Origin: Gallionella sp. UBA4737
Lineage (GTDB): Bacteria > Pseudomonadota > Gammaproteobacteria > Burkholderiales > Gallionellaceae
Direction of reading: 5' to 3'
NCBI GenBank assembly: GCA_002403995.1
Contig: DHIV01000014.1
Coordinates: 1-5,008 of the forward strand
Length of the DNA stretch: 5,008 nucleotides
The notes beneath the pieces are model-generated. The model was not told where the DNA came from. It saw only the letters and a list, made by a program, of their open reading frames with translations, and made no database searches. Positions 1 to 5,008 of the stretch are shown here, piece after piece. Within the stretch, counting starts at the first letter, position 1. Every line of letters starts with the position of its first letter. Position numbers and translations under genes: made by a program.

Positions 1-100
1 CGGCACCCTGCAGATGCAGGGCAAAGACGCGCTGCACGCATTTCAAAAGACGGCGCAGCTGCTCTCCGACGATCCCCAAGCGCACTACAACCTGGGCGTA
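1..100 (+). repeat. Left copy of a long-range direct repeat (paralogous TPR gene segment)
   Basis: This stretch aligns without gaps to 4909-5008 with about 83 of 100 bases identical. Both copies encode GTLQMQGKDAL followed by the first TPR (AHYNLGV). The repeat probably continues beyond both window edges, because each copy is cut there. It reflects duplicated genes, not a mobile element terminus. Confidence 0.85.
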
Positions 101-1972
101 GCCCTGAAAAGCGCAGGGCGGCTGGACGATGCAGTGACCAGCTATCGCAAAGCTGTTGTACTCAAACCCGACTACGCCGAAGCCCACAGCAACCTGGGCA
201 ACACTCTCAAAGATTTGGGCGGACTCGAAGATGCGGCGGCCAGCTACCGCCGCGCGTTAAAGATCAGACCGGACTCGGCCGATACACACATCAACCTGGG
301 CATTGCACTTAAAGGGCTCGGCCAGTTCGAAGATGCGGCGGCCAGCTACCGCAAAGCAGCGGAGATCAAACCCGATTTCGTCCTGGCCCATTACAACCTG
401 GGCAACACCCAGAAAGATTTGGGCCGACTCGAGGATGCGGTGACCAGCTACCGCCGGGCGATCGAGATCAAACCCGATTTCGCCGAGGCGCACTGCAACT
501 TGGGCAATGCTCTGCGGAGTTTGGGGCAACTCAATGATGCGGAGGCGAGCTTTCGGCGGGCGCTGGAGATCAACCCAAATTTTGCCGAGGCGCACAGCAA
601 CCTGGGCAATGCCCTGCGGGGTTTGGGGCAGCTAAATGATGCGGAGGCGAGCTATCGGCGAGCGCTGGAGATCAAACCCGATTTTGCCATGGTCTACAGC
701 AACCTGCTGTTTCTCTACGGCTACCATTCCCTGCTGGATTCAAAGGAATATCTTTTTCAGGCGCGTAACTGGGAGCGGAGTTGTGTGCCTGAGCATGACC
801 GTCAATTGGCGCACGACAGGACGTTCAACCGCCTGCCGCTTGCCGGGCGGCGGTTGCGGGTGGGCTATGTGTCGGGAGACTTTTGCCAGCACGCGGTGAG
901 CTATTTTATACAGCAGCTTTTCGCTCACCATGACCGGACGCGGGTAGAGTTGTTCGCCTATTCGGCCAACGGGGTGCGAGATGCCGTAACAAGCAGATTG
1001 CAGCTTCTTGTGGATCACTGGATTCCCGTCGCGGGGATATCTGACACCAAGGTACTGGATCGCATCGAGTCGGACGAGATAGATGTATTGATTGACCTGT
1101 CCGGCCATTCCGAACTCAATCGCCTGGGAGTGTTCGCCCGCCGGGCAGCGCCGGTGCAAGCCCACTATCTTGGTTATTTTGCCAGCACCGGACTGACTGA
1201 AATGGACTACTGGATCGGCGACGACATCCTGACGCCTGCCGAGACAGACAGTCACTTCAGCGAACAGGTCTGGCGATTGCCGCGGGTGTGGGTGAGCTAT
1301 GAAAGTAAACCTGACGCACCCGTCTCCGATTTGCACCCCGACCAGGGTGACAACATATGGGTAGGGAGTTTTAATAACCTGGGCAAGCTGACGCCCACGA
1401 CCCTGGACCTATGGGCCAGGGTGCTCCATGCCCTGCCGGAAGGACGACTGCTGCTGAAGACCAAAGAGCTGGCCGATGCCGGGAATCGCCAACGCATTCT
1501 GGATGCCATGGCCAATCACGGTATTCCTCCGGATCGCATCGAGCTTCAGGATCGCAGCGTCACGCCGGATTGGTATGCGCATATGGCCTATTACAGCCGG
1601 CTGGATATTGCGCTTGATCCAGTTGGCGGCCTGGGCGGGGGCACAACCACCTGCGATGCGTTGTGGATGGGGGTGCCGGTCATCACTTTTGAGGGCGACC
1701 GCATGGCCTCGCGCATGACTGCTTCGATGCTGAACGCCATCGGTCATCCGGAATGGATAGCCCGCACTGAAGCGGAATATGTCGACAGGGTTGTCGCCCT
1801 TGCCCGGGACGTGCAACAGCGCAAGACGCTACGCTTGACCCAGCGCGAGCGGATGGCTCTCAGTCCGTTGTGCGATGCAAAAGATTTGGCTTTGAGCCTG
1901 GAGAATACCTACGATGAAATGTTTGAACGCTGGCTGCAAAGGCAAAATGGGCGGCGACCCATTGCTTCGTAG
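1..1972 (+). CDS. TPR-repeat, OGT/SPINDLY-like glycosyltransferase (GT41 type), 5'-truncated by window edge
   Basis: Probable O-linked N-acetylglucosaminyltransferase-type enzyme that transfers a sugar from a nucleotide sugar to protein; presumably cytoplasmic, as no signal peptide or membrane segment is visible. The frame is open from base 2. The Met at base 14 is internal: the paralogue at 4748 begins 58 residues before the matching Met, so the true start should lie about 160 bases left of the window and the protein should be near 710 residues. Counting from the base-14 Met, residues 19-222 form six 34-residue TPR units, with part of another at 223-240. The GT41 catalytic region follows: GDFCQH (288-293), DLSGH (361-365), PVQAHYLGY (380-388), DYW (398-400), FNNLGKLTP (453-461; Lys458 fits the conserved donor-binding Lys) and GGGTTTCDALWMGVP (541-555). 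The sugar, acceptor and exact specificity are unknown; the family assignment is secure. Confidence 0.93.
   Translation, partial: GTLQMQGKDALHAFQKTAQLLSDDPQAHYNLGVALKSAGRLDDAVTSYRKAVVLKPDYAEAHSNLGNTLKDLGGLEDAAASYRRALKIRPDSADTHINLGIALKGLGQFEDAAASYRKAAEIKPDFVLAHYNLGNTQKDLGRLEDAVTSYRRAIEIKPDFAEAHCNLGNALRSLGQLNDAEASFRRALEINPNFAEAHSNLGNALRGLGQLNDAEASYRRALEIKPDFAMVYSNLLFLYGYHSLLDSKEYLFQARNWERSCVPEHDRQLAHDRTFNRLPLAGRRLRVGYVSGDFCQHAVSYFIQQLFAHHDRTRVELFAYSANGVRDAVTSRLQLLVDHWIPVAGISDTKVLDRIESDEIDVLIDLSGHSELNRLGVFARRAAPVQAHYLGYFASTGLTEMDYWIGDDILTPAETDSHFSEQVWRLPRVWVSYESKPDAPVSDLHPDQGDNIWVGSFNNLGKLTPTTLDLWARVLHALPEGRLLLKTKELADAGNRQRILDAMANHGIPPDRIELQDRSVTPDWYAHMAYYSRLDIALDPVGGLGGGTTTCDALWMGVPVITFEGDRMASRMTASMLNAIGHPEWIARTEAEYVDRVVALARDVQQRKTLRLTQRERMALSPLCDAKDLALSLENTYDEMFERWLQRQNGRRPIAS
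68..679 (+). repeat. Six tandem 102-bp units encoding TPR motifs
   Basis: Six consecutive in-frame 102-base units encode 34-residue TPRs with the recurring pattern AHxNLGxxLxxLGxxxDAxxSYRRAxxIxP. Units start at 68, 170, 272, 374, 476 and 578. The last two (476-577 and 578-679) differ at 12 of 102 positions by hand alignment, many of them at third codon positions, which points to a recent duplication or to gene conversion. TPR superhelices usually bind the protein acceptor, so copy-number change here could alter substrate choice. Confidence 0.9.
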
Positions 1973-2208
1973 AATATAATCCGGCGCATGAACCACCACT
2001 AATCCGCAATTTTTATAACTGGCAGGCTTACCCGGAACGCGTCCTGATTCGACACAAAGTGCCGATCTGGCAGCTGGCCGATGACCTGGTGGCGTTGCGG
2101 CATATCGTGTTCGAAGCTATTCCAAAGTCGATGGTCGAGACGGGCACCAAGTTTGGCGGTTCATCTAATTCTTTTGCATGGCTGGGATGGTGCGGGTTCA
2201 TTTTATAA
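1973..2208 (+). pseudogene. Truncated CmcI / cephalosporin-hydroxylase-family remnant
   Basis: There is no intact gene here, but the frame starting at 1975 is open to TAA at 2206-2208 and reads like the N-terminal part of a CmcI-family protein (SAM-dependent methyltransferase/hydroxylase fold often found in surface-glycan clusters). Recognisable blocks are FYNW (2011-2022), VPIWQLADDLVALRHIV (2059-2109) and the motif I-like VETGTKFGGSS (2134-2166), which matches the family pattern P-I-x-Q-x-x-x-D, then (V/I)ETG-x3-GGS. A weak SFAWL tail may continue it. The frame then ends, so most of the SAM-binding fold and catalytic half is missing. No ATG lies at the expected N-terminus; the open frame runs back into the end of the preceding gene, to 1927, and the first GTG (2059) is internal. 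I infer a decayed fragment cut by the event that brought in the AT-rich sulfotransferase gene. The family call is from remembered motifs. Confidence 0.68.
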
Positions 2209-2215
2209 GTTTACA

Positions 2216-2220
2216 AAGGA
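2216..2220 (+). promoter_or_regulatory. Ribosome binding site of the sulfotransferase
   Basis: AAGGA, followed by AG, ends 6 bases before the ATG at 2227. An in-frame stop at 2206-2208 rules out an upstream start, so this site fixes the start of the sulfotransferase. Confidence 0.75.
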
Positions 2221-2226
2221 AGTGCG

Positions 2227-2994
2227 ATGATAGTGTTTGTAGCAGGCATGCCCAGGGCAGGGTCGATGTGGACTTATAACGTTGTCCGCGCAATTTTTGA
2301 AACCCAAAACTGGTCAGTCTTGCCAACAGAGATACCGGTAAGCGAACACGCGCTTATCAAGAATGTATTATTAAGCGAGCAAAAACAAAATGAGGTCTAT
2401 TGCATAAAGACGCATTCGCCATTGCAATCACCCCTCCCAACAAAGCATGATGTAAGGATCATCTGCAACATAAGAGACGTAAGGGATGCCTGCCTTTCGT
2501 TTATGCGGTTTACGCACGCAGATTTTCAGACGGGGATCCGCTCCATGGTACGGATGATGTACGTGACAGATTTTTATCTGGCCCAATTTGGAGATAATTT
2601 GCTGAGTATTCGTTTTGAAGACTTGACTGATACCCCGCTCAAAGTTCTGGAAAATATTAGTGGCTTTTTAAAAATTGATTTATCAGAAGGCGAGAAGCAA
2701 GAAATACTTCAAAGATTCGATAAATCCAATATTCAAAAAAAATTGCGTGAGATGCCAAACGTAGAATCAGATGTGAATGCCCGAGTTAAAGATGCTGAAC
2801 AAAGTTCAAGATTCGAGACCGTCAAGAATCTTGATGGTACATATAGAGCTTATGAAAAGGCTACAGGATTTCAGAGCAACCATATAACATCAACAGATGC
2901 CGGGGAATGGAAGACTTATTTTGATAAAAGCAAGGCCGATCAATTAATTAGTCTATCCAGGGAGTGGTTGTTGAAATATGGATACGAAGTTTAA
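2227..2994 (+). CDS. PAPS-dependent sulfotransferase (Sulfotransfer_1 type)
   Basis: Predicted to move a sulfuryl group from PAPS to a hydroxyl or amine of an unknown acceptor, in the cytoplasm. At 255 residues it is close to the size of compact soluble sulfotransferases. The key elements are present: the 5'-phosphosulfate-binding loop GMPRAGSMW (7-15); KTH (61-63), whose His63 matches the catalytic base of the KTHLP motif; the 3'-phosphate-binding segment IRDVRDACLSF (82-92), with Arg83 and Ser91 at the usual eight-residue spacing; RFEDL, as in the domain's RYEDL-like motif; and a C-terminal GEWK (226-229) resembling the conserved GDWK. It should therefore be active. The start is set by a good ribosome binding site and an in-frame stop just upstream. 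The gene is AT-rich (about 30% GC in 2641-2760) with ATA, AGA and AGG codons, unlike its 60-65% GC neighbours, which suggests acquisition by transfer. Likely acceptors are a surface glycan or a small molecule; nothing in the sequence decides this. Confidence 0.92.
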   Translation: MIVFVAGMPRAGSMWTYNVVRAIFETQNWSVLPTEIPVSEHALIKNVLLSEQKQNEVYCIKTHSPLQSPLPTKHDVRIICNIRDVRDACLSFMRFTHADFQTGIRSMVRMMYVTDFYLAQFGDNLLSIRFEDLTDTPLKVLENISGFLKIDLSEGEKQEILQRFDKSNIQKKLREMPNVESDVNARVKDAEQSSRFETVKNLDGTYRAYEKATGFQSNHITSTDAGEWKTYFDKSKADQLISLSREWLLKYGYEV

Positions 2995-3070
2995 ATCCTG
3001 GCTTGAAATCATTATTACGTCTCACAACTTGAAAACCAAATGCAGCATGTGTGAAAGAAGGGAAGAATAG
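2978..3070 (+). CDS. Possible 30-residue small ORF overlapping both neighbours
   Basis: An ATG at 2978 inside the end of the sulfotransferase gene opens a 30-codon frame that ends in TAG at 3068-3070. That stop shares its G with the GTG start of the next gene (TAGTG). A purine-rich AGGGAG at 2959-2964 precedes the ATG at a rather long spacing. The peptide begins MDTKFKSWLEIII and ends with a charged CSMCERREE, containing a CxxC pair. I recognise no family. It could be a translated coupling ORF that carries ribosomes from the sulfotransferase to the methyltransferase, a gene remnant, or chance. The overlap arrangement is its main support. Confidence 0.25.
   Translation: MDTKFKSWLEIIITSHNLKTKCSMCERREE
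3058..3062 (+). promoter_or_regulatory. Ribosome binding site supporting the GTG start at 3070
   Basis: AAGGG within AAAGAAGGGAAG lies 7 bases before GTG 3070. The same frame has a TGA at 3052-3054 and no other start between, so GTG 3070 is the only upstream choice. The next in-frame ATG (codon 23, base 3136) lacks a comparable site. Confidence 0.7.
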
Positions 3071-3990
3071 TGACTCAGATCGATCGTGTACGGGATGCCG
3101 GCCAACCGCAGACTTTTCCTGTGCCGCAACCGGTAATGTCGCGTGATGCTGCGGACAACATCGTTGCCGAAGCCCTTGCCAAGTGGCAAGCAACAACAGA
3201 GGAGGACGCGCGCCGGGTCGCAACCGTTCTGGAGCGGGAATTCCCCGACCAGGCTCGCCCGGATGATTTCTGGCATTCGGAATCTTCAGTAGCCTTCAGG
3301 GATTTTTTTGTGTGGGGACATAACCACGATTTTGGTCACGGAATTACCCGCGCTGGCGCGATGGGGCCTCGTCACACGGAAATCACCTCTGAAGCACTGC
3401 GCTTGGGGATGTTGCCAGAGAACCTGAAGGGCAAGCAGGTTCTGGATGTGGGGTGCTGGTCCGGCGGCGATCTGCTTGTGCTTGCGGGCCTCGGCGGTCA
3501 AGTCACCGCAATCGAGGAGCACCCAATTGCAGCTCACGCAGCCCAGCGATTGCTTGGACTGTTGAACTTGAATGCGCCTGTGCTTGAAACAAGTTTGTAT
3601 GCAGACAAACAGGAATGGAAAGAGCAATTTGATTACGCTTATTGCTCCGGGGTGATCTATCACGTCACGGATCCGATGTTGTTGCTGCGAATCTTGTTTG
3701 CCTATCTCAAGCCGGGTGGCGATGTCTTTATAGAAACCAAAGGGGCTGCGGGCGAAGGAAGTATGTGCAGTTATTCCGGCACGCTCGAAAAAGGCTGGAA
3801 CTGGTATGCACCCAACGAAACAGCCCTTGGCCGATGGATGGTCGATGCCGGATTTGATGCAAAGACTGTGCGAGTTTATCGGCGCGAAAATGGCCGGTTG
3901 CTGGCTTGTGGACGTAAAACTTCTGCCCGTGCACTACGCGAAACGGCTGGTTTTTCCCGGCCCGGGAGTTGGCTGGAAGGGATAGTCTGA
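3070..3990 (+). CDS. Class I SAM-dependent methyltransferase, CmoB/DUF1698-like
   Basis: A 306-residue protein with a Rossmann-type methyltransferase domain from about residue 110 to 225. Motif I is VLDVGCWSGGD (124-134), followed by an acidic end of strand 2 (AIEEH, 147-151). The later FDYAYCSGVIYHVTDP (187-202) and LKPGG (213-217), then FIET, resemble the SMGVLYH, NEGE and LVLET series of CmoB-like enzymes. The Trp in GCWSGG is usual for that subgroup rather than a defect. The first 100 residues are not a recognised domain; they contain an aromatic patch, FRDFFVWGHNHDFGHG (76-91). It is not expected to be CmoB itself, because it sits in an accessory cluster and lacks the rest of that protein. 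It starts with GTG and is followed after 4 bases by another methyltransferase, so the two are probably co-transcribed. The substrate is unknown; methylation of a sugar or lipid intermediate is plausible from the neighbours only. Confidence 0.88.
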   Translation: MTQIDRVRDAGQPQTFPVPQPVMSRDAADNIVAEALAKWQATTEEDARRVATVLEREFPDQARPDDFWHSESSVAFRDFFVWGHNHDFGHGITRAGAMGPRHTEITSEALRLGMLPENLKGKQVLDVGCWSGGDLLVLAGLGGQVTAIEEHPIAAHAAQRLLGLLNLNAPVLETSLYADKQEWKEQFDYAYCSGVIYHVTDPMLLLRILFAYLKPGGDVFIETKGAAGEGSMCSYSGTLEKGWNWYAPNETALGRWMVDAGFDAKTVRVYRRENGRLLACGRKTSARALRETAGFSRPGSWLEGIV

Positions 3991-3994
3991 AGAT

Positions 3995-4531
3995 ATGAAA
4001 CTTCATCTGGGCTGCGGCCCGCGCTATATACCGGGGTTTGTGCATGTCGATGCACAGCCTGCCCCTCATGTGGACATCGTCGGCCCGGTGGAAAAACTGC
4101 CGATGGACGATGACAGCATTTCCATGATCTATGCCAGCCATGTTCTGGAACACTTCGGGCGATTCGCATATATGGATGTGCTCAAGGAATGGTTTCGGGT
4201 GCTGAAACCCGGCGGCATACTGCGACTTGCGGTTCCTGATTTTGCCGCCTGTGCGGCGATTTATTACGAAAATGGTCTGGCAGATGGCCTGACCGGCCTG
4301 GTTGGCCTGATCATTGGCGGACAGCGTGATGAATATGATTACCACAAGATGATTTTTGACGAAGAATTCTTGCGGCGCAATCTTCTTGAATTGGGTTTCC
4401 GCGAAGTGCGGCTCTGGGACTGGCGGACGACTGAGCACACCGATGTCGATGACTATTCGCAGGCGTATATACCGCACCTGCATAAAGAGGATGGCAGGTT
4501 GATGAGCCTTAACATTGAAGCTGTCAAATAA
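3995..4531 (+). CDS. Small class I SAM-dependent methyltransferase (Methyltransf_11-like)
   Basis: A 178-residue single-domain methyltransferase. Motif I is at the extreme N-terminus, KLHLGCGPRYIPGFVHVD (2-19), with Asp19 the probable ribose-binding acidic residue. LPMDDDSI (35-42) leads to YASHVLEHF (46-54), the usual motif around strand 4, and RVLKPGGILRLAVPD (68-82) completes the core. The C-terminal SLNIEAVK is a natural end for this group of small methyltransferases found in polysaccharide clusters. It starts 4 bases after the preceding stop; a GGAAGGGA at 3975-3982, inside the upstream gene, lies 12 bases before the ATG, so translational coupling is likely. It belongs to a different methyltransferase subgroup from its neighbour, so the two probably act on different positions or substrates. 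The acceptor is not predictable. Confidence 0.9.
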   Translation: MKLHLGCGPRYIPGFVHVDAQPAPHVDIVGPVEKLPMDDDSISMIYASHVLEHFGRFAYMDVLKEWFRVLKPGGILRLAVPDFAACAAIYYENGLADGLTGLVGLIIGGQRDEYDYHKMIFDEEFLRRNLLELGFREVRLWDWRTTEHTDVDDYSQAYIPHLHKEDGRLMSLNIEAVK

Positions 4532-4589
4532 CCGAAAGCACTATATTGATGGGTACGCGAACTTAAAGAATTTGACACAGGATTGTGGA

Positions 4590-4748
4590 ATGCGTTACCC
4601 GTTGCAAGCGACTCAATTTACGTACTGCCACATCTATTATGCCAGTTGCTCGCATTACTTCCCATGTCACTATCTTAAGGAGGGAAAGTGCCAAATAGAA
4701 TTCGGTGCTATTAAAATACCGCGCGTGACTGACCCGGACTCGCACTGA
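4590..4748 (+). CDS. Possible small Cys/His/Tyr-rich ORF (52 residues), unknown
   Basis: A frame open from 4506 to TGA at 4746-4748 spans the otherwise empty gap after the second methyltransferase. The best start is ATG 4590, preceded by AGGA at 4579-4582 (7-base spacing); a TTG at 4515 would give 77 residues but lies inside the upstream gene. From ATG 4590 the peptide has Cys at 13, 20, 26 and 34 and His at 14, 22 and 27, with many Tyr, then a plainer FGAIKIPR segment. This spacing could bind metal, but no known motif is recognised. Its stop overlaps the ATG of the next TPR gene (TGATG), and that ATG has no Shine-Dalgarno sequence of its own, which favours coupling. It may instead be a remnant or chance: base composition is lower in GC than neighbouring genes. 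Confidence 0.3.
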   Translation: MRYPLQATQFTYCHIYYASCSHYFPCHYLKEGKCQIEFGAIKIPRVTDPDSH

Positions 4749-5008
4749 TGAAAAAGCCCGCCGCGAAACGACCGACCGAACCGCCGCGCGCCGATGTGGA
4801 AGCGCTGCTCGCGCTGTATAACGGGCGGCGATACGCGGAAGCGGAAAGCCGCACCCGCGCGCTGCTCGGACACTATCCTGAGTGTGGCTTCGGCTGGAAA
4901 CTGCTGGGCGGCACGCTGCAGATGCAGGGCAAGGACGCGCTGCCCGCATTTCAAAAGGCGGCCGACCTGATGCCCAATGACGCCGAAGCGCATTACAACC
5001 TGGGCGTC
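4748..5008 (+). CDS. Second TPR-repeat protein, paralogue of the first gene, 3'-truncated by window edge
   Basis: The first 87 residues of a TPR protein that runs off the window. It begins MKKPAAKRPTEPPRADVEAL, a basic and proline-rich tail, followed by a TPR-like pair of helices (LLALYNGRRYAEAESRTRAL) and LLGGTLQMQGKDAL, then the start of a regular TPR (AEAHYNLGV). From residue 54 on it matches the beginning of the first gene almost residue for residue, so it is probably another GT41-type glycosyltransferase, though the catalytic domain lies outside the window. ATG 4748 is chosen because an in-frame TGA lies at 4730-4732 and no other ATG, GTG or TTG lies between. No Shine-Dalgarno is visible; the TGATG overlap with the upstream small ORF suggests coupling or leader-dependent initiation. 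Confidence 0.85.
   Translation, partial: MKKPAAKRPTEPPRADVEALLALYNGRRYAEAESRTRALLGHYPECGFGWKLLGGTLQMQGKDALPAFQKAADLMPNDAEAHYNLGV
4909..5008 (+). repeat. Right copy of the long-range direct repeat
   Basis: Partner of bases 1-100 (about 83/100 identical, no gaps), offset by 4908 bases in the same orientation. It corresponds to the second TPR-unit region of the paralogous gene. Confidence 0.85.

Noticed and set aside
257..595. Minus-strand ORF with apparent 34-residue repeats
   Set aside because: The repeats are only the reverse complement of the TPR-coding units, so the periodicity is explained by the real gene.
68..679. Regular 102-bp periodicity as a CRISPR-like or satellite array
   Set aside because: Units are contiguous, diverged, in frame and encode canonical TPR motifs; there are no spacers.
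740..1336. Minus-strand 198-codon ORF inside the TPR/GT41 gene
   Set aside because: It lies fully antisense to the catalytic domain, whose motifs are unmistakable; its translation is low-complexity and unrecognised.
2204..2209. TATAAG as a -10 box for the sulfotransferase
   Set aside because: It is a 5/6 match, but the bases at the proper -35 distance (around 2180-2187, GGCTGGGA) do not resemble a -35 element. A promoter for the imported gene is still possible but not supported.
2995..3069. Possible insertion-sequence end or terminator beside the sulfotransferase gene
   Set aside because: No inverted repeat, target duplication, or GC stem followed by a T run could be found on either side.
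3728..4483. Minus-strand 251-codon ORF spanning both methyltransferase genes
   Set aside because: It is antisense to two genes with clear methyltransferase motifs and crosses their junction; the translation has no recognisable domain and reads as a codon-bias shadow.
4572..4601. Promoter-like TTGACA at 4572-4577 in the gap before the second TPR gene
   Set aside because: The -35 match is perfect, but no acceptable -10 hexamer occurs 16-18 bases downstream (TTACCC or TACCCG), and it sits inside an open frame.

Overview
This window looks like part of a glycan- or protein-modification cluster from a GC-rich proteobacterium. A betaproteobacterial-type host is my guess, from the style of the TPR/O-GlcNAc-transferase-like proteins; no rRNA or tRNA is present to test it. 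All supported genes lie on the + strand. GC content is uneven by hand count on sampled lines: about 65% in the first gene (601-660, 39/60), 62% in the third (3421-3480, 37/60), but 30% in the sulfotransferase gene (2641-2760, 36/120) and 45% in the gap near 4621-4680 (27/60).

Layout: (1) 1-1972 is most of a TPR/GT41 (OGT/SPINDLY-type) glycosyltransferase whose start lies left of the window. (2) 1973-2208 has no intact gene. It holds the in-frame remnant of a CmcI/cephalosporin-hydroxylase-family protein that breaks just after its GGSS motif. (3) 2227-2994 is an AT-rich PAPS-dependent sulfotransferase. (4) 2978-3070 is a possible 30-codon ORF that overlaps both neighbours. (5) 3070-3990 and 3995-4531 are two different class I SAM-dependent methyltransferases separated by 4 bases. 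(6) 4532-4747 is a lower-GC gap with a small Cys/His/Tyr-rich ORF ending in a TGATG overlap. (7) 4748-5008 is the start of a second TPR gene, paralogous to the first. The first and last 100 bases of the window are homologous (about 83/100 identical).

Together these encode a likely sugar-transfer enzyme, a sulfation enzyme and two methylation enzymes, flanked by paralogous TPR genes. The simplest reading is an accessory cassette that decorates a surface polysaccharide or a surface protein, assembled by duplication and insertion. The substrates cannot be read from the sequence. Nothing here demonstrates a wholly new system. The most informative items are the unannotated CmcI remnant at an AT-rich junction, the 4.9-kb-spaced direct repeat, and the two small overlapping ORFs.
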